A DNA stretch of 40,913 nucleotides from an uncultured Bacilli bacterium (lineage in GTDB: Bacteria > Bacillota_I > Bacilli_A > RF39 > UBA660). Under the pieces are notes generated by a model. That model had not been told where the DNA came from and ran no database searches. It worked only from the letters and a program-made list of their open reading frames with translations. The stretch is taken from assembly GCA_934098665.1 (NCBI GenBank), contig CAKOOO010000005.1, positions 1-40,913 on the forward strand, written 5' to 3'. This document shows positions 33,422-40,913 of the stretch, in pieces (position 1 is the stretch's first letter; every line of letters begins with the position of its first letter). A program made the translations under genes and the position numbers.

Positions 33422-33836
33422 AACTTTTATTTTGTTTTTGTAAATTTTTATTAATTTCCCTTAATAAAAGAATTTCTTCACTTACTTTTTCTTCTTGAAC
33501 TTCCGTTTTTTCTTCTTTTTTCTTAAGTTTTTCCATTTTCTTTTTAGTCATTTCATCAAGTTTATTTAAGGCTTTTACTACTAAAAAGATGCAAAAAGAT
33601 ATTATTAAAAAGTCAATTACATTTTGTAAAAACATCCCATAATTAACGGTTGCTTCACCAACTTTTATTGAAGCTTTAGAAAAATCGATTCCACCAATAA
33701 TAACACCAATAATTGGCATTATAATATCATTTACGAGTGAGGAAACTATTTTTGAAAAGGCCCCTCCAACTACAACACCAACTGCTAAATCTACAACATT
33801 TCCTTTTGAAATAAATTTTTTAAATTCGTTAAGCAT
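33399..33836 (-). CDS. mscL: Large-conductance mechanosensitive channel MscL
   Basis: 145 residues. First helix GNVVDLAVGVVVGGAFSKIV and second membrane segment NVIDFLIISFCIFLVVKALN are typical. The C-terminus is a charged coiled-coil (KKMEKLKKKEEK...LLREINKNLQKQ), a little longer than usual. It forms a pentameric pore that opens at high membrane tension and protects against hypo-osmotic shock. It overlaps the upstream gene by 8 bp and ends in a terminator. Confidence 0.95.
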   Translation of the reverse strand: MLNEFKKFISKGNVVDLAVGVVVGGAFSKIVSSLVNDIIMPIIGVIIGGIDFSKASIKVGEATVNYGMFLQNVIDFLIISFCIFLVVKALNKLDEMTKKKMEKLKKKEEKTEVQEEKVSEEILLLREINKNLQKQNKSSRKKTTS

Positions 33837-34608
33837 TTTCTTTTTCCTTTACATCTTTTTTAGGATATAAAATTATACTGTTAACAATGAATATAACAAG
33901 TGTGATTAAATAACCAATAGTTAAACTTGCATCTTTAAAATATAACACTCCAAGTAAGGTAAACATTAAACTAATTAAATAACAAGTATTATAATATATA
34001 ATTAAATTTGCATTTAAATTATATTTTTTTAAAACTGGAACATGGGAATCAAGTTTAATAAATGTATTTATAAATATTACAAGGAAAAGTAAAATAGATA
34101 AAATAGCAAATATTTTAGATATACCTAATAAAAATGATAAACTAAACATATCACTATGTAAAATTGTTATCGAACTTTTAGATACATATCCGTTAAAATC
34201 AACTTCAAAACAAATCCATTTTACATTTAGTAGTAAAAAGTTTGCTAAACATAAAAGTAAATTATTAATAGAATCTTTATCTTTAATAGCATTTACATTT
34301 ATATTAACTTTTTCCATATTATTTATTTTTTCATCAAGTTTATCTAAACTTTCTGTAGCTTTTTTTATACTTTTTTCAGCTACTTTACTAACTGTTTGTG
34401 ATATAGCCTCAACTTCTTTAGATATTTCTTCTTTAGAAATAAATTCATCTTTTTTAGGATCAATAGTATTTGCATTTTCTTTTTGTTTTTCTTCTTTTAT
34501 AGTTTTTACACTCTTGGCACTTTTTTTAGGAGTACTTTTTTTAACTCCAGTAGTTTTACTTTTGGGTTTCACTTCTTTTTTTACTTCATTTTTTTTATTA
34601 TCTTCCAT
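33829..34608 (-). CDS. Multi-spanning membrane protein with Lys-rich cytoplasmic N-terminus
   Basis: 259 residues, not recognised. The first 60 residues are Lys/Ser/Thr-rich and resemble the histone-like tails seen on some bacterial proteins. A coiled-coil (about residues 60-100) follows, then about four or five membrane segments (including NLLLCLANFLLLNV, FAILSILLFLVIFINTF, YLISLMFTLLGVLYF and IGYLITLVIFIVNSIIL). GGAGAA precedes the ATG, and it has its own promoter. Co-transcribed with mscL. Confidence 0.65.
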   Translation of the reverse strand: MEDNKKNEVKKEVKPKSKTTGVKKSTPKKSAKSVKTIKEEKQKENANTIDPKKDEFISKEEISKEVEAISQTVSKVAEKSIKKATESLDKLDEKINNMEKVNINVNAIKDKDSINNLLLCLANFLLLNVKWICFEVDFNGYVSKSSITILHSDMFSLSFLLGISKIFAILSILLFLVIFINTFIKLDSHVPVLKKYNLNANLIIYYNTCYLISLMFTLLGVLYFKDASLTIGYLITLVIFIVNSIILYPKKDVKEKENA

Positions 34609-34632
34609 AAATATTCTCCTTTAAACAAATTA

Positions 34633-34661
34633 ATTATACAATATTTTTACTATCTTTTAAA
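34633..34661 (-). promoter_or_regulatory. Promoter of the 34608-33399 (mscL) operon
   Basis: TTTAAA (34656-34661), 17-nt spacer, TATAAT (34633-34638). It lies after the terminator of the small RNA candidate, so the gene does not depend on that transcript. Confidence 0.6.
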
Positions 34662-34686
34662 GTTTAAATTAATATAGTATGTAAAC

Positions 34687-34754
34687 AAAAAAGAACACTG
34701 CTTACTTTCTCAAGTTACAGTATTCTTTTTCTTTATAACTTATTTTGACTTTGC
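34687..34754 (-). ncRNA. Candidate small RNA with intrinsic terminator
   Basis: A possible promoter, TTGCAA (34784-34789), 17-nt spacer, TGA-TACATT (34761-34766), would start a transcript near 34754. It ends in a strong hairpin: GAATACTG/CAGTGTTC (34718-34725 with 34693-34700), an inner ACTT/AAGT stem closed by a GAGA tetraloop, then six T. No ORF of note is inside. It could instead be a terminator serving the YitT gene. No known RNA family is recognised. Confidence 0.35.
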
Positions 34755-34890
34755 AATATAAATGTATCATAATTTATATTTTTTTGCAAGTAAGTTTAAA
34801 CCTTTTTTTTAAGTTATTTATCTTAACTATAAAATCTTGATTATTTTTCAAGTCCTGCAAGAACGCTAATTATAATATATTTTTATAGTG

Positions 34891-35766
34891 CTAAATTCTT
34901 TTTTTAAAGTTACCATCAATATCAACACCCTCATTTTTAATAACGAATGCTGATTTATCTATTCCATCAATAGCTTTTTCTAAAATAGATAATTCATATT
35001 TAGAAAGTGCTACACAAGTAATATAAGTTGTAGAATTATCATATCCGCCCTTGCCTTTCCAATATGTAGCATCTCTTTTTAAAGTTTCTTTTATAAAGGA
35101 TACTAAATTAATAGGCTCATGTTTTGTAAAAATAAATGCCTGTGAACAAATATTTTTTTCATGTGTTTTATCAATTATGATTGAGGCAAAAAGTGAATAT
35201 ATTATTGAATATATCATTATATTAATTCCAAATAAAACTCCACTTATTATATATATTACTAAATTTATCATAAGACCTATTTTTCCTACGGAAATTTTCT
35301 TACTATTAAGGGATGCAACAACTCCAATAATATCTGTACCACCACAGGAACCGCCAACAGAGAAAAACATACCAGCTCCTATTCCTGCTAAAAGAGCACC
35401 AATTAAGGTAGATGTTAAGATATCTTCAGTAATAGGTACATTTGGAATAGGAATAAATGATAAAGCTATTGTTTGAAATGCAATACATAGTAATGTTCTT
35501 CTTAAAAATGTATCATTAACTTTGGTATAAGCTAAAATAAAAAGAGGAATATTAAAAACTAAGTTTAAAATACCTGAAATATTTAAACTACTACTACAGT
35601 TAAATACTTTTATAAGTGCTTCATTAATAAGTTGAGAAAGTCCTAAAATTCCCCCATTAAAAAGTCCCATTGGTCTTATAAAAAGATTTATACCAAGTGA
35701 ATATATTATTACACCTAATAAAGCTTTTAAAAGTTCATTATAATTCCAATTAAACATTTTTTTCAT
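34891..35766 (-). CDS. YitT family membrane protein (DUF161/DUF2179)
   Basis: 291 residues. Five or six membrane segments occupy the first 200 residues, with LLGVIIYSLGINLFIRPMGL and GGSCGGTDIIGVVASL, which are family signatures. The C-terminal DUF2179 domain contains YWKGKGGYDNSTTYITCVAL. Function of the family is unknown. ATG at 35766 has GTAGG 6 nt upstream; the longer frame from 35823 would start within the ffh end region and lacks a ribosome site. Confidence 0.85.
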   Translation of the reverse strand: MKKMFNWNYNELLKALLGVIIYSLGINLFIRPMGLFNGGILGLSQLINEALIKVFNCSSSLNISGILNLVFNIPLFILAYTKVNDTFLRRTLLCIAFQTIALSFIPIPNVPITEDILTSTLIGALLAGIGAGMFFSVGGSCGGTDIIGVVASLNSKKISVGKIGLMINLVIYIISGVLFGINIMIYSIIYSLFASIIIDKTHEKNICSQAFIFTKHEPINLVSFIKETLKRDATYWKGKGGYDNSTTYITCVALSKYELSILEKAIDGIDKSAFVIKNEGVDIDGNFKKRI

Positions 35767-35823
35767 AACTAACCTACTTTCAAATAAATTATAATATATT
35801 TTTTCATTAAAAAAAAGAGGCAA

Positions 35824-37131
35824 TTAAAATGGCATTTTCATATTACCATTTTGCATGCTCTTCATCATTTTTTTCATTTGTTCAAATTGATTTATAAGTC
35901 TATTAACATCTTCGACACTGCTTCCACTACCTTTAGCAATTCTTATTTTCCTTGAGGCTTTTAAAACTTCAGGATGTCTTCTTTCATAAGGCGTCATAGA
36001 TAGAATTATTGCTTCAACATGAGCCATTTGTTTAGGATCTATATTTATATTATTAAGGCCCATTTTTCTTGCTCCAGGAATAAGTTTAAGTAAATTTTCT
36101 AAAGGTCCTAATTTTTTAATTTGTTTCATTGTATTTAAAAAGTCATCAAAATCATATTTGCCTTTAAGCATTTTTTTGCTCAAATCTTTGGCTTCTTCTT
36201 CACTCATTAAACCTTCAGCTTTTTCAGCAATAGATAAAATGTCACCCATATCAAGTATTCTATTTGCCATTCTTTCAGGGTCAAAATATGAAAGACCATC
36301 CATTTTTTCACTATCACCAATAAATTTAATAGGTACGTTTGTTAAGTGTCTAACACATAGTGCAACTCCACCTTTTGAGGTACTATCCATTTTTGTTAGT
36401 ATGCACCCAGTTAAAGATAAGCTTTCATTAAAACCCTTTATAACGTTTATAGCATCTTGTCCTATCATAGAGTCAATAACAAGTATTTTCTCATCTATAG
36501 GAAAGTTTTTTTCAACTTCTTTAAGTTCATCCATTAACTTTTCATCAAGTTGAAGTCTTCCGGCAGTATCTATAATTAAATAGTCATTACTATTTTCTCT
36601 TGCAAAAACTAAAGCATCACTAATTATCTCATTTACGCTAGCATTTTCTTTTGAAAAAACAGGAATACTTATCTCTTTGCCAATTTGCATAAGCTGAGTT
36701 ATAGCAGCAGGTCTATAAATATCACAAGCCACTAAAAGGGGTTTTTTATTATATTTTTTTCTTAAAAATAAAGCAAGTTTCCCAGCGGTAGTTGTTTTAC
36801 CACTTCCCTGAAGACCCACAAGCATTAACATACAAGGATTTTTTTTAGTTTCTAAAGCACTTGCATCATTTCCTAAAAGCATAACAAGTTCATCTTTAAT
36901 AAGTTTTATAAAAACTTCTTCGGGTTTAAGTGATTTTGAAACCTCTAAACCTAATGCTTTATTTTTAACATCATTAGTAAATTCTTTAACTATTTCATAA
37001 TTTACATCTGCCTCTAAAAGAGCCATCCTTATTTCTCTAATAGCACCATCAATATTTTCTTCAGTAATTTTCCCCATACCTTTAATATTTTTTATAGCAC
37101 TAGATAATCTATCTCCTAAATATTCAAACAT
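35824..37131 (-). CDS. ffh: Signal recognition particle protein Ffh (SRP54)
   Basis: 435 residues. The N domain is followed by the GTPase: P-loop GLQGSGKTTTAGKLA (about residue 105), DIYRPAAITQL, LIIDTAGRLQLDE and LTKMD. The M domain has LGPLENLLKLIPG and MTPYERRHPEVLKASRKIRIAKGSG, then a Met-rich tail. It binds 4.5S RNA and signal sequences at the ribosome. After TKMD the sequence is STSKGG, where Ffh usually has GDxRGG; this is closer to the FtsY-style DGTAKGG. GAGG lies 7 nt before the ATG. The SRP RNA gene is not in this window. Confidence 0.96.
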   Translation of the reverse strand: MFEYLGDRLSSAIKNIKGMGKITEENIDGAIREIRMALLEADVNYEIVKEFTNDVKNKALGLEVSKSLKPEEVFIKLIKDELVMLLGNDASALETKKNPCMLMLVGLQGSGKTTTAGKLALFLRKKYNKKPLLVACDIYRPAAITQLMQIGKEISIPVFSKENASVNEIISDALVFARENSNDYLIIDTAGRLQLDEKLMDELKEVEKNFPIDEKILVIDSMIGQDAINVIKGFNESLSLTGCILTKMDSTSKGGVALCVRHLTNVPIKFIGDSEKMDGLSYFDPERMANRILDMGDILSIAEKAEGLMSEEEAKDLSKKMLKGKYDFDDFLNTMKQIKKLGPLENLLKLIPGARKMGLNNINIDPKQMAHVEAIILSMTPYERRHPEVLKASRKIRIAKGSGSSVEDVNRLINQFEQMKKMMKSMQNGNMKMPF

Positions 37132-37171
37132 TTTAACCTCGTTTCATACATTATTTTATCATAATATAATT

Positions 37172-37198
37172 AAAAAAGAAAACTATTTTCTAGTTTTC
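37172..37198 (-). terminator. Rho-independent terminator of the second prepilin operon
   Basis: GAAAACTA/TAGTTTTC stem (37178-37185 with 37191-37198), 5-nt loop, then TTTTTT on the minus strand; overlaps the end of the last lipoprotein gene. Confidence 0.88.
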
Positions 37199-37597
37199 AT
37201 AATCGTAAGTATAGTTATAATAATAACCATTTATATTAGCCCATAATATAATACTTTTTTCACTATAAGTTATATTATACAAGCTATAAAGCGATTCATT
37301 AGAGCTATTATCAATTTTTAAAACATTATTTTCTATACTGTATTTATAAGAAATACATTTATAGTCTTTACAATATTTTAAATTATCTTCCTCAAAAATA
37401 ATTTCATATTCTTTAGTATTTTTATCATATATTAAATTACCTGAATCATATAATTTTTCATTAGAAAGTTTATATTTGCCATATAAATTTTCTTTTTTTA
37501 AAGTTCCATTAAAAGGTGCTCTTTCTAATTTTTTTTCTTTATTACAACCACATAAACATAATAACATAAATAATAATAATATAATTTTTCTTTTCAT
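37190..37597 (-). CDS. Small lipoprotein, paralogue of its upstream neighbour
   Basis: 135 residues. A lipoprotein signal peptide ends LLCLCGC (lipobox LCGC), so the mature protein would be anchored outside the membrane. The domain has LYGKYKLSNEKLYDSG and LKYCKDYKCISYKYSI, matching DIKGKYVLQNS and LTYCYENNDKCYNLKYKL in the gene upstream. The Cys pair may form a disulfide. The ATG overlaps the neighbour's TGA. Same operon as the prepilin-like protein; possible accessory or immunity-like partner, not determinable. Confidence 0.7.
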   Translation of the reverse strand: MKRKIILLLFMLLCLCGCNKEKKLERAPFNGTLKKENLYGKYKLSNEKLYDSGNLIYDKNTKEYEIIFEEDNLKYCKDYKCISYKYSIENNVLKIDNSSNESLYSLYNITYSEKSIILWANINGYYYNYTYDYEN

Positions 37598-38019
37598 GAT
37601 AAAGCCCTTTCAAAGAAATAATATATTCTATAACTACCATCTTCATAAACTGTAATTAGTTTATTATCTTCACAAAAAAGAATTTTATAAAATGGACTAT
37701 ATTCTATATTATCTGTATTAACAAAAATATATTCATTATTATCTCCCACTAGTTTATATTTTAAATTATAACACTTATCATTATTTTCATAGCAATATGT
37801 AAGTTTATCATTTATTTCAAATGTATCTTTTGTTAAATTTTCTATATTATGAGTTATACCATCATTAATAATAAAACTATTTTGTAAAACATATTTGCCC
37901 TTTATATCATTAACTGAATATTTTTTTGTAAAATCTATAGAATTATCTACACTATATTTTTTTTTGCATGAACACATTAAAATGCATAAACAAATTAAAA
38001 TTAATATTTTCTTTTTCAA
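37594..38019 (-). CDS. Small lipoprotein or secreted protein with a TTG start
   Basis: 141 residues, not recognised. The start is taken as TTG at 38019: AAAGGGGTG lies 6 nt before it and the TTG overlaps the prepilin TGA stop (TTGA). An ATG at 38043 is in frame but lies inside the prepilin gene with no ribosome site. The signal peptide is ILILICLCILMCSCKKK; the lipobox MCSC is not ideal. The mature domain shares the GKYxL...YC...C...KY pattern with the next gene, so they are paralogues. Confidence 0.65.
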   Translation of the reverse strand: MKKKILILICLCILMCSCKKKYSVDNSIDFTKKYSVNDIKGKYVLQNSFIINDGITHNIENLTKDTFEINDKLTYCYENNDKCYNLKYKLVGDNNEYIFVNTDNIEYSPFYKILFCEDNKLITVYEDGSYRIYYFFERALS

Positions 38020-39914
38020 TCGCAACACCCCTTTGTACAGCATACTCCGTTTTTGGTATCTAAATATTTACCACAACCTTCAGTACCTGCTAACCTACAA
38101 CCAGTTCCAGTATCTTTTCTTCCTCCGCTTGAACCACTGTCTGATTCACAAGAACCAGCATAACAACTTACAGTATCATTATAGTCCCAGTAGTTACCGC
38201 ATGAATAAGAACTAAAATATTTATCTACATAATAATTATATTTATATTTTACACCAGTTCCACATCTTGCTGAACAAGAACCATAACTTCCATATGAATA
38301 AGTTTTCTCATTACAATATTTATAAAAATTATAACTTATAGCGGTAGATGAAATATTACTAACATTATCTTTTGCAAATAAATATAGATTTACAGTTTGC
38401 CCGCTTCCTTCATAAGAAGAAGAAAATGAATAGTCTATATTGCAAGTATATTTATTATCATTATAAATGCAGTTATTTAAATTTATATAATTTGTACATG
38501 TGCTATTTTCTGATAAACAGTAGCTTTGAACACCACTATGTTCATCTGATAAAGTAAAACTAACATTTACTTTTGTACTATTATAACCAGATGCATTACT
38601 TATTATTTTATAGTTTTCTATTGCTGGATTATCTTTATCTACATATACATCCACTTTATCTTCCTCTAAAGGGCATGTAACTTCATTTCCTGCTTTATCT
38701 ACTATCGTAAATGATGATATAGTCTCATTTACTAAAGCTTTTTTATAACTTGTTTTATATGTATAGGGTAAATATAATGACTCGCATTTTTCATTTGTAC
38801 ATTTTACATCTTTACTTACTACATTATTTATATCATGATAATTATTTCCATTATTTTTATTTATTACAGTATTGCATCCACTTTCATTATCAATACAACC
38901 ATATTTTATTTCTTTTGAGGTATTTTTCCATGTAGTATCTCCAATATAAGAACATGTTGGTTTAATATTATCTATTTTATCAATATATACAAAATTATCC
39001 TCTTTAATTTGATTACCAGCCCCATCTTTTACACATAAATAATAATACCCATTTTCTTTTGCTACATAATCTATTTTTAATGATAAAGATGGTGATACAC
39101 TTTCCCAAGCACTTACATTTTCACATGGACTATTTAAAGCGTTTTCGGAATAAACAAATGTATATCCATCAATTCCAGAACCATAATCCCCTACCGTTAC
39201 TGATATATTTTTTTCTTTAGTCCATATGTCACTATTTGATACAACCAGTTTTTCTTTTATAAATGGAAGTGCTTTATCTATCATTACTCTTGTTCCTAAT
39301 GATTTAATCGTTTTAGTTTTAGTATTTCCAGTTACATAAAATACATCATTTATTACATTTCCTCTTTCACTAAGCATATTACTTAAATCAAATGTTTTTT
39401 TATTATGTATTAAATTTGGATTTAAATCACTTGTCCATGTATAACTTAATAATACTTTATCACTTACTGCCTCTAAAATAAGGGCATCTTTATACCATTT
39501 TTCTTCGATTTCTTTACCATTTGCCTTAATTTTTATATCATAGTTATCTGTTAGCTCTATATCACATGAAGGATTATCTATAACCTGTAAACTTGCTTTT
39601 TCATTTTCATTTATAGTAACTATTTGACAATTTAATGATTTTTTATCTATAGGATTATAAATATTAAGTGATGCATCATCTGCTTTAAGATAACCTTCAT
39701 CAATTAATGTTTTTACATATACTTTTGAACTTTCTGTGTTCTCATAATAATTTTCTGCTGCAAGTTCAATTTTAGTTTTTATATTTAAAAACTGTTTATT
39801 TAATATACTTTTTCTAATTGAGTTTACACTCAAAATCCCAATTGAAGCTATTACTCCAATTATTACTATTACACTTAATAGTTCAATTAATGTAAAACCT
39901 TTTTTATTTTTCAT
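38016..39914 (-). CDS. Large type IV prepilin-like surface protein with Cys-rich, thrombospondin-like C-terminus
   Basis: 632 residues, paralogue of the 9983-12256 protein (shared: GFTLxELLSVIVIIGV, NTESSKVYVKTLIDEGYLKADDASLNIYNP-type region). Prepilin leader MKNKKGFTLIE, then Ig-like domains with VTVGDYGSGIDGYTF, CVKDGAGN and IVDKAGNEV. Near residue 550, YGSYGSCSARCGTGVKYKY looks like a thrombospondin type 1 repeat, and the last 50 residues are Cys/Gly-rich, ending CCTKGCCD. ATG at 39914 matches the paralogue; ATG at 39926 is also possible because the predicted transcript start is there. TGA stop. Confidence 0.82.
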   Translation of the reverse strand: MKNKKGFTLIELLSVIVIIGVIASIGILSVNSIRKSILNKQFLNIKTKIELAAENYYENTESSKVYVKTLIDEGYLKADDASLNIYNPIDKKSLNCQIVTINENEKASLQVIDNPSCDIELTDNYDIKIKANGKEIEEKWYKDALILEAVSDKVLLSYTWTSDLNPNLIHNKKTFDLSNMLSERGNVINDVFYVTGNTKTKTIKSLGTRVMIDKALPFIKEKLVVSNSDIWTKEKNISVTVGDYGSGIDGYTFVYSENALNSPCENVSAWESVSPSLSLKIDYVAKENGYYYLCVKDGAGNQIKEDNFVYIDKIDNIKPTCSYIGDTTWKNTSKEIKYGCIDNESGCNTVINKNNGNNYHDINNVVSKDVKCTNEKCESLYLPYTYKTSYKKALVNETISSFTIVDKAGNEVTCPLEEDKVDVYVDKDNPAIENYKIISNASGYNSTKVNVSFTLSDEHSGVQSYCLSENSTCTNYINLNNCIYNDNKYTCNIDYSFSSSYEGSGQTVNLYLFAKDNVSNISSTAISYNFYKYCNEKTYSYGSYGSCSARCGTGVKYKYNYYVDKYFSSYSCGNYWDYNDTVSCYAGSCESDSGSSGGRKDTGTGCRLAGTEGCGKYLDTKNGVCCTKGCCD

Positions 39915-39930
39915 ACTATCTACCATATCA

Positions 39931-39959
39931 ATTATATCAAAACTATTTTTTACTATCAA
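39931..39959 (-). promoter_or_regulatory. Promoter of the second prepilin operon
   Basis: TTGATA (39954-39959), 17-nt spacer, TATAAT (39931-39936). The expected transcript start is about 39924-39926, on top of an in-frame ATG, so the leader is absent or about 10 nt with no ribosome site. Confidence 0.7.
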
Positions 39960-39960
39960 T

Positions 39961-40007
39961 AAAAAAATCATTTCACAAACTATTTTTTTCTCTAATCTAT
40001 GAAATGA
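39961..40007 (-). terminator. Rho-independent terminator of the amidoligase-family gene
   Basis: TCATTTCA/TGAAATGA stem (39968-39975 with 40000-40007) with a long 24-nt loop and seven T on the minus strand. Confidence 0.75.
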
Positions 40008-40010
40008 AAT

Positions 40011-40913
40011 TTATTTAGTAAGTTTAATTATCCTATCATAAGAATAATTAGTATCATTAATACATTTAACATATTGCTTTAAAAAATCTATTTTATCTTG
40101 ATTAGTTTTAAATATTAAATCCGCAAGTTCTAAAGCATCTTTTAAATAAAGTTCACTATAATCATATCCACTTTCTATATTATCATTTGTTTTATTTACA
40201 AAATAATCAAAATCTGCATTATCAAGTCCATTTTTTGCATAACTTATTAAGGATAAAAAGAAATTTAAATTATTTTGCCATATAACTTCATTTAAAGTTC
40301 CATTAGGGCATCTAAATTCTATAGTATTTCCTTTTTCCTTTTGGCCAAACTTATAAACATTTGTAAAATTAAGTGATTTATATCTTTTTATTTTCTTTAC
40401 ATAATCATAAAACTCTTCTTCAAACTTTCCATAATCATCAGGACATTCAAATATTTTTTCAAAAATATCTGATAAATCTTTAGCATTTTCTAACATAGAA
40501 TCAGCATAATAATACAGTTCTTTTCTACCAGCATTATGTTCGCCATAAGAAAAGCGATATATAACTTTTTCAAAAGCAAACCAAATTAAACATAAATGAT
40601 ATATACTTCCCCAGTCATTATAAATTTGAGCACCAACATGTATATGTGCTGAAGCACTTTGATCTATAAAAGAATTATTTTTCAAAAAATTACAAACAGC
40701 TTTTAACTGTTCAAAAGATTTTTCATTATTTATAAGTACTGGAGACACTATTTCAATACCACTATCTAAAGAGCTATCATTACAGTAACACCATGAAGTA
40801 TAATCATACCAAAAAAATTTCTTTATTTTCTCTATATTTGCATGTTCTGTTTCTATCTCAAGTCCAAATGAAATATTATCATCATTTATATTTAATTTCT
40901 TTTTATAGCTTAT
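40011..40913 (-). CDS. Amidoligase-family protein (5' end beyond the window)
   Basis: Reading continues without a stop to the right edge, so the start lies outside; an apparent GTG at 40748 is an internal Val (EIVSP). The visible 300 residues have the amidoligase_2 pattern in order: ISFGLEIETEH, DSSLDSGIEIVSPVL, ASAHIHVGAQIY and NTIEFRCPNGTLNE. Predicted glutamine-synthetase/GCS-like fold, forming amide bonds between amino acids or peptides. It is a diverged relative of the domain in the 23090-24970 protein, but whether it too has an N-terminal membrane region cannot be seen. A terminator follows. Confidence 0.8.
   Translation of the reverse strand: MSYKKKLNINDDNISFGLEIETEHANIEKIKKFFWYDYTSWCYCNDSSLDSGIEIVSPVLINNEKSFEQLKAVCNFLKNNSFIDQSASAHIHVGAQIYNDWGSIYHLCLIWFAFEKVIYRFSYGEHNAGRKELYYYADSMLENAKDLSDIFEKIFECPDDYGKFEEEFYDYVKKIKRYKSLNFTNVYKFGQKEKGNTIEFRCPNGTLNEVIWQNNLNFFLSLISYAKNGLDNADFDYFVNKTNDNIESGYDYSELYLKDALELADLIFKTNQDKIDFLKQYVKCINDTNYSYDRIIKLTK

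Noticed and set aside
1..40913. Mycoplasma-type code (TGA as Trp)
   Set aside because: TGA ends several intact genes (trhP1, the 38016 prepilin, the YgjP-type gene at 32711) and Trp is encoded by TGG.

Overview
The window is AT-rich (roughly a quarter G+C by eye), gene-dense, and nearly all genes are on the minus strand. TGA is a normal stop here (for example at 1283-1285 and 38016-38018), so the mycoplasma code is not in use. Cell-wall genes (mltG, ireB) sit with a Bacillus-type tRNA-modification and RNA-processing set. I infer a low-GC Bacillota, most likely an uncultured Bacilli lineage near the Mollicutes (RF39-like, gut type). The lineage call is inference from composition and synteny.

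Region by region, reading along the minus strand from the right edge. 40913-40011 is an amidoligase-family gene cut by the window end. 39914-37190 is an operon of a giant type IV prepilin-like protein and two small lipoproteins. 37131-29188 is housekeeping: ffh, a YitT-type membrane protein, mscL, a YgjP-type metallopeptidase, a TrmH-type methyltransferase, rimM, trmD and several small unknown proteins. 29134-27255 is nusB-xseA-xseB. 27191-18736 is an accessory block with three secreted surface proteins carrying SipW-like signal regions, a membrane-anchored amidoligase and a SpoIVB-type protease. 18686-12326 has a metallophosphoesterase fusion, a PD-(D/E)XK nuclease/transposase-like gene and two membrane-anchored repeat proteins. 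12256-8620 is a second prepilin operon ending in a radical SAM/SPASM gene. 8527-117 is greA, a fourth surface protein, a Xer recombinase, and the conserved ireB-ruvX-yrzB-mltG-trmR-trhP1-trhP2 operon (cell-wall control plus 5-methoxyuridine at tRNA wobble positions).

The most interesting signal is in two paralogous surface proteins (5539-7986 and 19514-21919). Their 3' ends are about 93% identical over roughly 95 bp. Each then switches abruptly to an unrelated block of about 115 bp (5588-5703 and 19563-19675) with about 60-67% G+C and only about 15% sense-strand adenine, after which similarity resumes. The blocks encode the stretch between a WLGSPG motif and a GVR-x-x-(V/I)-S motif, just before the C-terminus. 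This mosaic resembles the variable repeats of diversity-generating retroelements in C-type-lectin-like domains, but no reverse transcriptase or template repeat is visible here and an adenine-only comparison of the two blocks fails. The blocks may therefore come from separate templates or from another cassette-exchange mechanism. A Xer-type recombinase starts 2 bp after one of these genes.

Other points: the two amidoligase-type proteins, a SpoIVB-like protease with no sporulation genes in view, a thrombospondin-like Cys motif in one prepilin, a hairpin-rich intergenic region at 25049-25145, and a small RNA candidate at 34687-34754. No tRNA, rRNA, CRISPR array or complete insertion sequence was seen.
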